Positions 10,502-22,211 of a stretch of DNA of 25,509 nt are shown here, piece after piece. The DNA lies in assembly GCA_001598975.1 (NCBI GenBank), contig BBXU01000548.1, positions 1-25,509 on the forward strand, given 5' to 3'. A model generated the notes under the pieces. The model had not been told where the DNA came from. It did not search any database and saw only the letters and a program-made list of their open reading frames with translations. The stretch comes from Parachlorella kessleri (taxonomy: Eukaryota > Chlorophyta > Trebouxiophyceae > Chlorellales > Chlorellaceae). A program made the translations under genes and the position numbers. The stretch's first letter is position 1, and every line of letters begins with the position of its first letter.

Positions 10502-13500
10502 CTAGGGACGAACAACAGGCGAGCCAGATGCACCGTTGGCATCAGCACCCCCGAGCTTCACAGCGTGCCTGAGAGCCTCCTTGTCGGTTTCCGTCTTGCC
10601 CTTCTTCCCATTGGCCAGCAAGCAGGCTGCCGCAACGGCGTCGCAAGCAGCGCTGGCTGCCAGGGCAGCCACACCCCCGCCGAGGCGGGTGGGAGACAAC
10701 AGCGCTGAGCCGCGCGTGGGCGAGGCGTCCCGCGAGGTTGACTTGCTGCTGGGCGCGCTGGCGCCCTGCTGCGCTTGTTGCGCTGCCAGCTGCTCGCGTA
10801 GCAGCTGCTGCTCTGCCAAGCGAGCCACAGTCTCATTGGCGAGCATCGCCACCGTGCCGCTGTGGCAGAGCGGGATCTCCGAGGGAGGGCTGTCGCTGGT
10901 GCCGGCAGGCGGGGTGGCTGCCCGGTCCGTACCGGCTGCAAGCGCTGCCAACACAGCAGCTTGGTGCTGGGCCACAACGCTGGCTGGCAGGCCGACAGGC
11001 ATGCCTTCCGAGTCTGTTGACAGGTTGAACGGGTCAAACTTGTCAACAAGGCCCGTCAGGCAGGCCTCAGAAGCCGGCCGTTGCCGTGCCAGCTCCTGCT
11101 GCTGCGGAGGCATACTCGACCAGCTGTCTGTCAATGCAGACCCACTCAGGCTGGCCAGCAGCTGCCGTCCGCCAAGCTGCTGCTGCTGCTGCGCCCCAAG
11201 CCCAGTCACTGCTGCCCCAGGCAAGGGCATGGACTGGCTACCGGCTGCGAAGGCCAACTGGCGAGGAGAGGTGCGCTGGCCCTCAGGCAGGGTCCTGGGA
11301 CCGAAGAGGGGTTCGCCGGCTGCTGCAGTTTGGGCCTGCCCAAGGCTCGTCGGGACACCATTTTCTCTTGTTGCCAGGCCCTGCAGCGTGCAAGAGAAGC
11401 ACCACTTGAACGCATGCCTCAATCGGATCTCATTCCTAAAGGCATTTCCAAGTGTCTATCTGGTAACCAAAACTGGTTGAACTTGGAGACTTCCTCAACA
11501 AGGGAGGAGCAAGCCGATCCTGGCCCACTCTTGTGTTACTGAGGGAAGCACGGTGCGACTCACCTGCAAGTTTTCGAACAGCTTATTCAAGGGGATGTGC
11601 TTGTCCTGGGGCACCGCGGGAGACAAAACACCGCTTGCTGGCGAGAGGGCACCACTGGAGGCGAGGCTCTGGCCTGTAGTGGGCGAAAGTCCAACACCCT
11701 GCTTGTCACCGCCTGCATAAGGGCAAAAATTGCGGGACACATAACATGCCATGCACATAAGCAGTGGTTTGATGACAAGCTGCTGTTGAATCCATATGCT
11801 ACAAAACGCACATACACTCAGAGTAGTCGCCTGACATGCCCAAGACAACCACCCAGCACGTGACAAAAACAAAAAAAACCAACTTGCGCAAGGTGGACCA
11901 TGAACCCTGCAAATTACAAATGCTTACACTTAAGCTATATACCTCCACAATCCCAATGGTGCCGCGACCATGCCCAAAAACCAGCGGCGCCGCACATCAA
12001 GGTCCCCCTCAGCGCACCTGCAACTCCTGTGTTCGACCTGCCAAAGCCGGCACCCGACGCCGAGCTAGTCCTCAGGAGTCGCGCCAGTGCGGGATGCTGT
12101 GCCCGTGGCGGCGGAGTGGGGGCCAAGCGAGCCCCTGGCAGTGCCGGAGCACCTACAGCAATGGGGGGCGAGGTGACACGGGCCGGGGGCGAGGTGGGCC
12201 GCGCACTGTCACTGCTGCTTGCAGACGCTGCCGAAAGCTCCGTAGGGGCGGCGGCAGTGAGGCTACCAAGGTGCGGGGTGGTCGCATCATCGCTGTGTGT
12301 GGAGGTGAACGACAGCAGGGAGCCCATGCTGCCGACGGACTTGGAGGGCGCAAGGGTGCCAGGTGGCAGCGAGGAGAGGCTGGGGCCCCCAGGAGCAAGG
12401 GGTGCCGTAGGGGATGCACTGGGGCCACTTGTGGTGGCAACCGCAGGCGCATGCTCGCGATGGGTGAAGGGGCTGGTCGGCAACGGTGCCCTGTGGGGCC
12501 ATGTGCCATCCGAAGAAGCAAGCTGCTCCACCTTCTCCTCACCCGCAGCTGGCCCCTGCTCGGCCGCAGCCAGCGCAGGTACACCTACTGCTGGAGTAGC
12601 CCTAGGTGTGGCAGCTCCTGAGCCTGGCTTGCTGGCATTCGCCAGCTCCTGAGTAAGGCCACCCTGGCTTGCACGCCGGCCCGCTGGCAGGCCAGCACTC
12701 CTGCCTTCCTGCTGTCCCTCCTGCTGCTGCTGCTGCTGCTGCTCATCGGTCCCACGTAACAGAACATCAGCGAAGGAGGGGCGGTGCCCATGGGTGATGG
12801 GGAACGTGACTCTTGGAACTAGCGTCTTTCCTGGCGTGGCTACTGCTTCCGCAGGTAGCACCTGAGCCTCCTCCTGCCCGTCGGCCTGAGCACCACCGCC
12901 CCCGCCAGCTACTGCCGTAGGGCTGGCGGCCTTGGCAGCTACCGGGCCCAAGGGGGATGCTGACAGGCTATGCACCCGCACAGGGGAGGCATGAGGCGAC
13001 ATGCCCAGCTTGGCTGCGTACTCCATAAAGGAGTTGGGCCTCGGGCTGCTGTTGGCCAAAGCCGCGCTGTGGAACAATCCCTCCTGCAGAGCTGCACTGG
13101 CCTGCAAAGAGGAGCACACCACAGAGTCAGCCACCCAACACGCACGGACATAACGCCAAGTAACAACCTAGACGAGAATAGCCTGGTGGAGCACAGACAA
13201 ATAACCACGCATCGACATCCAATGTCAACCAGCCACATTTTAAGAAAGTAATGCAACCGTCTGCCCACCTTGCACAACGCAAGTGTCAAACAACAACACC
13301 ACGCAGACAGCAGGGACAGCCCTGTTACCTGCTCAAGCGAAAGGGACAGCTGCTCCTCCAGGTGGGTGGTGAGATTGGCAATCTCGTCACGAATAGCGGT
13401 GGCAATCGCAGCGGCGTCCTCCTCACTCAACTGCAAACAGAATATCACATCTCGGGTACGGCTTCGGGATTCATTCCAGACATGTCCTGCCCCTCACAGG

Positions 13501-16500
13501 GCCTTTCACACAACATACGTCACGACGCTGTTAAGGAACTTTGTGCATCACCAAAGATAGCCCTCAATTGCAGGCAGCAACCCTGCAGCCTTCCAGCAAG
13601 CTAGTAATATCGTCCTCTGCTGAGCCTCTGCTCACCTGCAAATCCTCCACCATCTCAGAGGCCACGCTGATGGCAGTATCACGGCTGATGTCAAATTCAA
13701 ATTCCACTGTGCGGGCTTGGCCTGCAACAGAGGCACTTTGGACGCCGTTGCACAGGTTTGACAAGGTTTAGCAAGGCTACCAAAGCAACTGCCACCAGCT
13801 AGGCTGCTAATAGGTGAGGCGACATCCTCCTCGTCTCGTCACCTTCTTACCCTCAACTGCAGCAAGATCAAGCCCTCGATTGAAAGCCAGCCCAATGACC
13901 ACCACAGCTCGGCCCTGCAACCTGACGCAGAAGCCACCGCCTGGCCTCCAAATGTCGTACCTGAGGGCTCGCAAATCCGCAGCCGGAGGTTGAAGGTGTC
14001 GTTGTCCTCCTGATACTTGCCCACAACCAAGAATCGGCGCTGCGAGCTGCCTGCTACGCCCACTGCATGCCCATCACCGCAGCACAGCTGGTCTTCCTCC
14101 GCGGCAGCCTCCATCAGCAGTTGCTCCACCTCATCTTCCTCCTGTTTCAAGAGGGAGCTGTCTTCATTTTCTTCTTCGACAGGCATGATCAAGCTCCACC
14201 ATCCAAGACACCTCCAACAACGAGGTCACCAGCAAGCACCACAAATGCGTAAGCGACTGCCTCCCAACCTGGCTGCGGGCACGCAAATGAGACCTCCCAC
14301 GACAAGTGAACAGGATCCACTACAATATGCGGTCATGCTCACCTGGCTGACCTGCTTGGACACGGCCACAGGGGAGCTGGCCTGTGTAACACCTGGTGGT
14401 GAACTTGGCAGCGCCGACGGCTGCATTGGACTGCTGGGCGCCACAGTTGGACTGGGAGCACTGACTGGGCTCAAGACACTGGGGCTAACAGAGCTGCCCG
14501 CCGGCAGGCTGCTGCCCGCGGCCAATGGCAGGGCTGGCCGGCCTGGCGGCAGCATCTCCCAGCCACCATCGGGCACAGGGCCAGTGGGACTTGAAAGTAT
14601 GGGGCTGCCCTCTCGCTGTGACGCCTCCGCCAGCGTCTCCACCGCCTCCTCCTCCGAGATGCCGCTCAGCACTGAGGTCAGGTCTGAGATGTTGGAGCGC
14701 AGACTCTTGATGGACCCTGCCACACTGCTGCCCGCCCCGCCTGCCCCTGGGCTCAGGTCTGTTGCAGCAGACACCGTGCGGGACACCCCTGCAGCGCTGC
14801 CGGCCGAAGGCGGCCCCCCCGCCGTTGGCAGCGAGGCTGGAGCGCTCACTGCTGACGCAGTTGCCGAGGTGGCCAAAGCACCCGGCGCCAGGGCGCAGAG
14901 GGGAGCGTCGACCATGGCGGTCTCTGCCGTCGTAGAGGATGAGCGGCTCAGAACACCCGCGCTGCCGCCAAAGTCGGACAGGCTGTCAGGCTGGCTGATG
15001 ACAGTGGATAGGCCCACCTGCAGATACAAAAGGGGAGGTGACTTTGCAAGAATACCAACACAGCACCAACCCCTTACAGCTGCATTTCTACTGATAAATT
15101 AAAATCCCAAGTCATCAACTGCTCATTTCAACTAACACAACTAGCAGGCACATTTGCTTTCCTCTCAGGACAACTGGCACCTGCAAAGGCCCCAGAAAGC
15201 AGGTCCACGAATTTACTCCACTGCCACTCTTCCCCTGCTACCATAAGCACCCATACTAAACCCCAACTCCCAATCTCCCACAAACTACGAAGGAGATACA
15301 ACTGCCTCCTAGGCAAGAGGTCTAAACACCCTCACCATCACACGCAGACTACTGCTCCCTGCTGCAGCGCACCTGGCTCTTGGAGGCAAGCGTGCAGATG
15401 GGCCGAATGGAGTCAAAGTAGGGATGCTTCAGCAGCATGCGAGCCCGTGGACGTTGCTCCCTGCAAGACCCATACACGCAGCGCCCGTCACACTGAGGTG
15501 GCCCAGTACACCTCAACCTGACAGATTGCTAGCACTAACAAAATCCCTAATCAATCCTTAGCACTGTCAATAACTAGGGCGGCAGCAAGTAACAGCCCTC
15601 CCTAGCATATTCATACTGCTTGTTTAAGGTTGCCAGTTCAACTCCTGCCACCCGGATCAAAAACCCCGGCCACTTTGGACAAGCCCAGGACTTCGTACTT
15701 GGCTTTGATTAGGGGGGTTTGCAGAGCAACATGCACAGCATCTTTTGAGGGCAATAGTTACCTGGAGGCTATGCAGAGGTTGATGAAGTCCGCCAAGTCC
15801 TGACTTGTCACCTTCTGCAGACCGGCCGGCCGCACACCCTGCATCCAACCATGCTGGTCTGCTCGTGCCTTGAACCACTCCAAAATTAAGAACTTGCGCG
15901 CACCCCATCATGACAAGCTTCCTTGCCCTGGTTTCCAGGTCGCCACCCCACCTGTTTTTCGCCTACAACGCCCCCAAAGATCATAGCAGCGCCGCTCGCT
16001 ACAATCTTCCGCACAGAAACCTCCCAGCGAGACCCACCAAAGCTGCGCACAACAGCTGATTGGGCGGGCTTACCAGCGAGACCTTCCGGTAGATTTGGGC
16101 GGGGTTCTTGCACTCCGCGTAGGGCGTCTCCATGGTGGCCAGCTCCAGCAGGCACATGCCGTAGGAGTAGACATCCACACGGTCGTCGTACTCCTCCTCA
16201 TACAGCTCAGGCGCCATGAACTCAGGCGTGCCTGAATAAGGCGTGCAAAGATAAGATCGCTTTGTCATATTTCACTAAAGCAATTCTTCTGCAAACGAGC
16301 TGACAAGGCTGCCGGAGCGAAGATGGGCACTTGCGTCACCTAGAAATTTTACATCACCTGTAGAACGCAGCTGCTGGAAACTCCATACCAGCAGCCACCA
16401 GCTATCTAAAACCCTCACCTAGAAATTCAACATCACCTTTGAAACGCAGCTGCTGGACAAAACTCCATGCCGGCGGCCGCCAGCTATTTGAACCCTCACC

Positions 16501-18169
16501 TAGCACGGTCTGGGGTCCTGAACGCCTCCGCAACATCGTAGCCAGGCCCAAGTCCCCAATCTTCACTGTGCCGTCTGAGCCATTGATGAAGATGTTGTCG
16601 CACCTGCACCAAGTGCAGAGCCAGGCAAGCACAGTAATAAGCCTTGCACCAACAGTGCGAGTACCCACCCGCCTCTTCAGGGCACTTCAGTGCTAGCAAC
16701 AATAACGATTGTCTCATCTGATAAGCCTGTGCCATCAAACCCATGACGGGCCACCAATGAAGTGCATGGGGCACGATGCTGCCACCTTCAATGCAGCCCT
16801 TAAAACGCACTTGATGTCCCTGTGGATGATGGGTGGTGTGTGCCCATGCAGGTAGACTAGCCCGCACAGGACCTGCCAGGCCCAGCGCTTGAGCACCTCC
16901 CCATCGATGTGCTTATGCCGCTTGCGATACCTGCGCAGCAGTGAAGTGGTGCTGAGTGCACATGTTGTTCGAGAACTCAAGCAAACCTAGTCGACCAAAA
17001 CAAACTAAAACTGCCAAGGCACATCAAGTCCCACCATGGATGCGAGCTAACCTTGGCCTTCGACTTGTAGCACACCAAGCCCGAAACAACAAGACTCAAA
17101 GAAGAAACAACGAAGTCAGCAGATACCCACTGCCATTAAGGACCCATAAAACAAAAATGGCCACCATAACACGGGCTCCCACCCTAACTCACTGGCGCAG
17201 GTTGCCGGAGGTGAAGAGCTCGGTTATGAAGTTGATTGACATGGTCTTGGAGTCCAGCCACGAGTCATAAATGGTCATAATGTTCTTGTGCTTGAGCTGC
17301 TTCAACACGCGGATCTCGGCAAACAGCCGGTCCCGCTCCTCCTTGCTGTCCCGGCAGTTGACCAGCTCGCTCACCCTGACCTGGTTCCACGCCACCTCAG
17401 TGCCTGCATAGGCCAGTGTCATGTAGACGGCCCCTCAGCCCCGCATACGCTAAATGTCCCCAGTGTGATCATCAGCAAGCAAGCGCGGCCATATACCAAC
17501 GCTAGACTGGTCAAAATTGTAAAATCAATCGTTCAAGCGCTGCGTAGGTTCCCCGCAAATCCGCCCAACGCTGTGCGACAAAGGGCCCAACCCCAGTTCG
17601 CAAGCAAGTTTCCAAAACCTCCTAGCTGCTCAACCCCGCAGACCCACTCTCGATTTCCATATATGCCACACACACAAGTCCTAGCCTAATGCCACACAGA
17701 AGGTCTAGCCTATGGCAAGCCCAGCATCAGCTGGTGTGACAACAAGCCATGACCCCAGAGTGGTTGCGCCGTCTACTGGCTCCGAAGGAAACCGGTTATT
17801 TAAGAACCTGCGTACCTTCTTGTGTGTCGAAAGCCTTGTACACGGTCTTGAAGGCTCCGCGACCCAGTATTTGGTCAAACTGCAACAAAAGAGCAACCCC
17901 ACTCTCACTGAAGCAGATACGGTATTACATGCAGCGACCAGCCTTGCAAAAGCTTGGAGGGCGGCCTTAGGTCATCTACTTGTCGGTCACAATCGCAAGT
18001 GATCAATCATAGCCCTCGCCTCTCACCATAGCTGCGCTGCTTCAGTACAGGAACTTACCCTGCCATAGCGCCCTGAGGGGTCCATCTCCACAAATATGGG
18101 GCCTTCACTGTCCGGTGGCTCTGCCACCCCAGCTGAGGCCCCCTCGCTGCCCGCTGACACATCCACCAT
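10502..18169 (-). CDS. WNK: WNK (with-no-lysine) serine/threonine protein kinase, 15 exons
   Basis: Exons: 18169-18059, 17879-17816, 17403-17193, 16930-16811, 16603-16500, 16231-16074, 15838-15762, 15460-15373, 15017-14343, 14141-13961, 13721-13636, 13430-13329, 13101-12018, 11712-11564, 11380-10502; the product is 1362 aa in frame. WNK hallmarks: the ATP-binding lysine sits in the glycine loop ([11 protein letters not shown]48), and strand 3 has EVAWNQV with no lysine. The catalytic loop is HRDIKCDN (D167), the metal motif is DLG (186-188), and the activation segment is [23 protein letters not shown]1 has an activating serine where this protein has Thr in QTVLG. An OSR1_C/CCT-type domain spans about 572-650 ([24 protein letters not shown]). 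Beyond that lies about 700 aa of S/P/A/Q-rich disorder with 7 Q near 12730. WNKs sense chloride or osmotic state and pass signals to other kinases in animals; plant WNKs act in stress and the clock. The ATG has an in-frame TAG 9 nt upstream. Confidence 0.93.
16336..16503 (-). repeat. Tandem duplication copying the WNK exon 5 donor site
   Basis: Two copies of a unit of about 80 bp abut the exon: 16336-16414 and 16415-16495, with periods of 79 and 81 and about 85 percent identity by eye. Each copy carries the CTAG|GTGA donor, so the boundary sequence occurs three times (at about 16500, 16419 and 16340). The duplicated segment is intronic when the first donor is used. It stays open in frame up to the second donor. 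Confidence 0.85.
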
Positions 18170-19600
18170 CTCCAGCTACCACCAGGCCACCGGTCGCACC
18201 ACGGCTGACTGTGTTACAAACGTTTACAACTAAAGCTCCAGGAAGGCTGCTCTGCTGCCCACCGTCTCATGCTGCCGCCCGGGAGGGGAGTCCAGGCTGC
18301 TGGCTCAGAGGACGGCTGCCACGAGGAGGGATGACAACACGCGGGCAGCGGCGCGATACCCGGCTGCCAAGGCGTGTTCCTTTCTTCGTTAACTGGCTCT
18401 ACCCACCAGGTGCGGGCCCGGCAAGCAGTCTGCGCCGGGTAGGTTGCTTCCAAAGCGGGTTGTCAGTAGGACACGGTTTTACAACACGCGGAAACCAAGC
18501 CAAGCCTCGTCTAGAGAGTAGGCAACGAGGTTCACGCAACCCTGGCTCAACTCACGTTTCCTGAGAAGTAGTGGAGGCTCTCCCCACCTATTCCCGCCAT
18601 AGGATCTGATGCAGCTCAGTCAGACTCATGACAGACAGCACGGTCTGTTGCGCATCCCGCACCCTTCCAATTATGCAGGATTGTCAAGGTTCTGTTTTGG
18701 CTGTTGCAGTCATCGATGGTGGGTGATCACATCATGTACAGTTCAAAAGTCGCAGAGCCATAAGCTCCGGGTTGAACTTCATCATGCTTTATGACTACAT
18801 TGGCACGGTTGGGGTGAGTAGTTGACGGTCTGCACGCACGCAAGAGCTCTGTACAGTTGTGCGCACTGTTATGTTGTAATGCCTAGGTGGATCAGCACAT
18901 TGGCAAGACAAGCAGGTTGGTGAAACCTGTGACAGGTCTGCCACTGAGCGCAAGAGATGAGGGCAAGTCGTCGATTTTTATTTCTTTTTGTCGGCAAGCC
19001 GCACCCCCCGCCAGTCCGACAGGAGGCAGGGCCACCTTGCTGGCCTTTCGCAGGCTTCGCTCGATTATACGTGTGCGTACCCTTAGGCTTGACTCGGAAG
19101 TAGGATGCATACATCGGACAGACAAGGTAGGTGTGCCAGCAGATCAGCCACTCAGTGCCTGCCAGCAGCAGTGCATGTCCTCACCCCTTCTTTTCCCTGT
19201 CATAGTTAGACCTCAACATGCAAACTTAATGCAAGCAATCGCAAAGCCTCAGATCCCAAATTTCAACATGCTTTTGGTCTAAGCTTAGACTCTAGCAAAG
19301 GCTTGCTTGCTGGAACTGACTGCACTGGTTGACATGGATACTTCACAACCGAGTGAACTAGGGCTAGTTTCCAGAATTAATCCACACTACTGGCCATTAG
19401 TAAACCACTGGCGCAGCCCAGCCATATGGTTGCATACCTGCATGCCGAGTTGTGAGGTGCTATTTTGGGTACTGAGCAACTACTAGTAGATGCTAGGGTG
19501 GCTCAGCAGCCCGTCACGCTCACGCCTCTCTTAGCAACTGGGAACTCCCAGGTTGTGCAAAATGCGGTGCAAGCACTGTTTTGTGCCCATGACAACACAG
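18170..19600. other. Spacer between the Rab-like gene and WNK
   Basis: I see no supported coding region. Open frames up to 149 codons on the plus strand lack domains and splice support. Minus-strand TGTAA motifs occur at 18483-18479, 18228-18224 and 18218-18214; any of these could end the Rab-like transcript. The last two are only 45-60 nt before the WNK ATG, so part of this stretch may be a long 3' UTR. Confidence 0.5.
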
Positions 19601-21450
19601 TCACAACCAACCCTCTTTCTCATCCTCGGCATCACTTTCGTCATCGCCCAAGAGTTCCTCCTGCCGTTGCCGCTGCTCCTCTTTGACAGCAAAATATGCC
19701 TACGCCACATGCACAACTTGGCAAACGTTATCTGCTCTCCGGACATTGGCACTTCGTCACCCTTGGAGTACAACACAGCAGAGTGGCATGAAAGGGATGG
19801 CAGAGGCCCACGATACGAAGGTAGGGTTCCTGCAGTATAGACAAATCCCTGCCCACCGGCCAAGCCTACTCTTTTTGCGCACATGTTGGCTCACCGGCAG
19901 CAGTTAAAGTCAAAGACTGTCCATGTACATGCATCATTTCACGCGATAGTCAGGTCCACCCCTGCTCTCACACCCTCACAGGCTTCACCAATAAGTTACC
20001 CAACTTGCCACTATTACGACATGCGATGAAGCCCTGGGTATGGGGTCGCCTTGCCTGCGATATCAACACATCAAAAGCCAGGTCGACATTGGTGCTGCCC
20101 GCTGCCGAGGTCTCTACTTGCAGCAACCCTTCGTTGGCTGCAAATGCCTGCATCATGGGAATATCCAAGGACCATTGTCACCGCTTGGTGCATCCGTGGT
20201 GGCGGAGGGAACCTAGCTGCTCCACCTTCCTCGGGCTACCCTTCACTGCCTTGGCAGGACGGCGGCACATGCAAACGCTAAGGCGGACCGCAATGGTCAA
20301 GCCCTTGTCCCGGAAGGTTAAGGCAGCGCACCTTGGCATCATCTGCAGACACCGTGCGCTGCTCCTCCAGGTCTGCCTTAGTTCCAACAAGCATTGTTGT
20401 CGCAGACCCCCCGGTGAGGGACATCACATCCTGCACTTGACAGCAGGCCAAGCACTACTGTAGCCTGATGTGCTGCCCTTGCCCCCAACTGGCATAGGCT
20501 GCCTGACAGCTGCCCCCCTGTGCCAGAAGGTGCATGCCTGGCCGCTGCAGGTGCTAGACGGGCAAGCCATCGGCAGGCAAGTTGCCTGTTGCAGCTCCAA
20601 CATCAGCATACAGGCTTACATGCCAGCCTGGCACCCCTCTGCATGGGGGCACCCCAGCTAGAAGAGCACGGCAGGGGGTGTGGGTCTTGCTAGAGGCTTC
20701 CGCCGTCCTCACCTTGAGATGCTGCAGGGCTATCTGCCAGGGGCCCATGCCCCAGGTGCCCTCGCTGGAGGCCTCGCCAGCAACATCATAAACCACCATG
20801 ATGCCTGCCGCGGCCCGCACAAATGGCTTGGCCATGCTATGCACCCTGAAGTGGCCTGCAGGCCACTTAGCGCGGTCTTAGCCTTGCCCGAATACTTCTC
20901 CAACTCTCTGGGCACTCTACAAGGTAGCACATGGTATTTTAGCTTGCAACAACAGTGGCCAGAATATCCTGTCCCATCAGGCAAATTAGCCCTGGTTAGC
21001 ACTGCATGGGCACTGACTGCCCCCCCCCCCCCCATTTCGGCGCTGGCAGCAGGCAGCATGAACTTGCCTTGCGTGTCCCACAGCTGCACCTTCACCCGCT
21101 GCCCATCTATGTGCAGGATGCGGCTAGCAGACTTCACGCCGTGCGTGGGGCGCGACTCTGCGGGGTTCCCATTGAAGTCCCCAGCTAGGTACCGCCGCAG
21201 CAGGGAGGTCTTGCCGCAGCCCTGGCTGCCCAGCAGCACCACCTGTTCATGAAGTAAGAAAGCTACTGAGGGGACGGAGTGCTCGCGATGGATGTCAAGA
21301 CCTGTTACTGTTTACAGTCGCCTGCCTCCACAAGGGTTGTGCGGTGGCTACAGGTATTTGCAGAGTACATTTCAGACAGGGCTGGAAAATGTTGATGCCT
21401 CCCTGCCACACCTTCAGCAACACATCGTGCCCTTCTTGTTGCCCTGGCAT
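19601..21450 (-). CDS. Rab/Ras-like small GTPase without a prenylation motif (6 exons)
   Basis: Exons: 21450-21412, 21242-21068, 20855-20713, 20430-20332, 20147-20055, 19699-19601; the product is 215 aa in frame. G1 is GSQGCGKTS (18-26), the switch I Thr is in THGV, G3 is WDTQGH (68-73), G4 is TKAD (136-139) and G5 is ETSA (164-167). Together these identify a Ras-superfamily GTPase with a Rab-like fold (VHSMAKPFVRAAAGIMVVYDV). The usual catalytic Gln after DTAG is His73 here. The C-terminus is acidic (EELLGDDESDAEDEKEG) and ends WL, with no cysteine for geranylgeranylation, so it is probably not lipid-anchored in the Rab way. Introns 2 and 5 have GC donors (CAAG|GCAAGT, CAG|GCAAGG). The start is uncertain: the frame is open upstream to an ATG at 21603, with another at about 21534. 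I chose 21450 because it gives normal Rab spacing to the P-loop. Confidence 0.88.
19700..20054 (-). other. GC-AG intron 5 of the Rab-like gene
   Basis: The donor TCGCAG|GCAAGG and acceptor GGCGTAG|GCA are both phase 0. The join FDVLISQ+AYFAVKEEQ gives the normal Rab C-terminal helix. There is no GT within the following 25 nt of the donor that could replace it. Confidence 0.75.
20849..20868. repeat. Perfect 20-bp palindrome over a splice acceptor
   Basis: The plus strand reads the same as its reverse complement from 20849 to 20868 (centre TGCA). The acceptor AG of Rab intron 2 (20857-20856) lies in the middle of it. Confidence 0.9.
20856..21067 (-). other. GC-AG intron 2 of the Rab-like gene
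   Basis: The donor CAAG|GCAAGT is the classic strong GC donor. The acceptor CTGCAG|GCC keeps phase 1 and restores the G3 region as WDTQG+HFRVHSMAKPF. No GT donor nearby gives that join. The intron holds a run of about 15 C (plus strand) near 21020-21033. Confidence 0.85.
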
Positions 21451-22211
21451 CTTTACATAAGCAAGGCCTGCGAGCTCTGCAACCTGCACGGCCTGTGAGT
21501 TTGTTGGCAGTTGAGTCTCAGGGGCCAGGGACATGCAGTCAATCACCGCTCTTGCGGCTGTGAGGATCGAAGTGAGCAAAGAAGAATAGCGATTACACGT
21601 CATCACCTTACTGGAGTCAGTCTAGCGGAGGTAAGGACGAGGATCTTCAACCAGCCTGGCAGGGCTCCACCATGAGTCTCAGCACGGCCACATGCTACCC
21701 AGTACGAGTGCGACAGTTTTCAGTAGAGCTTAGATAGGGAGCATGTGTTGTTGGAGGTGGTGCAAGATGCCTAGGCATGCCTTCGAGGGCTGCCGGCGTT
21801 GGCGCGGCCAATTAAACAACTAGGCGCGCGCAGTGGCAGGCGTAACTGTCACACCGCTGCTCAGTCTCTCAGCTTTCATGACCTGTGGCCGTCACTGTCG
21901 CCAGGGTCAAGTTCACCAGTATGGCAAAACCGCAATAAATTGGGAAGACAAGCACTGCAACCTAGATCACCTATGCATGATGCAGGTGGTTTCCAGGCTC
22001 AGGCGCAGTTGCACACAAATGCTTGCCAAAGCACAACCACTGGGACCAAGCTGCCACCGGTCAAGCAATAAATGATACGTACACGGGACGGGCCAACACT
22101 TGTCACCCGCACACCTGTAGTCCCCCTCGCCAGCTATGCAAGGGCAATAAGAAACGCCATCCGCACCTATGCTACCCTTCAGGCAGGTCTAACACTCCTC
22201 CCAAAGCCTCC
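21451..22211. other. Spacer between the Miro gene and the Rab-like gene
   Basis: No supported gene. A minus-strand TGTAA at 21597-21593 would give the Miro transcript a 3' UTR of about 615 nt. It would also leave only about 140 nt for the Rab-like promoter and 5' UTR, which argues for the Rab start at 21450 or about 21534 rather than 21603. Confidence 0.5.

Noticed and set aside
14017..15102. Long plus-strand open frame (361 codons)
   Set aside because: It is antisense to WNK exons 9 and 10, which have matching splice borders, frame and a known domain. Long antisense frames are expected in GC-rich coding DNA.
18115..19282. Plus-strand frames of 149 and 131 codons in the WNK-Rab spacer
   Set aside because: The first overlaps WNK exon 1 in antisense; the second has no domain. 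A plus-strand TGTAA at about 18874 precedes rather than follows the second frame.
21295..21603. N-terminal extension of the Rab-like GTPase to the ATG at 21603
   Set aside because: The frame is open, but the extra 51 residues have no Rab counterpart and overlap a likely Miro poly(A) signal. I kept 21450 and note the doubt in the gene entry.
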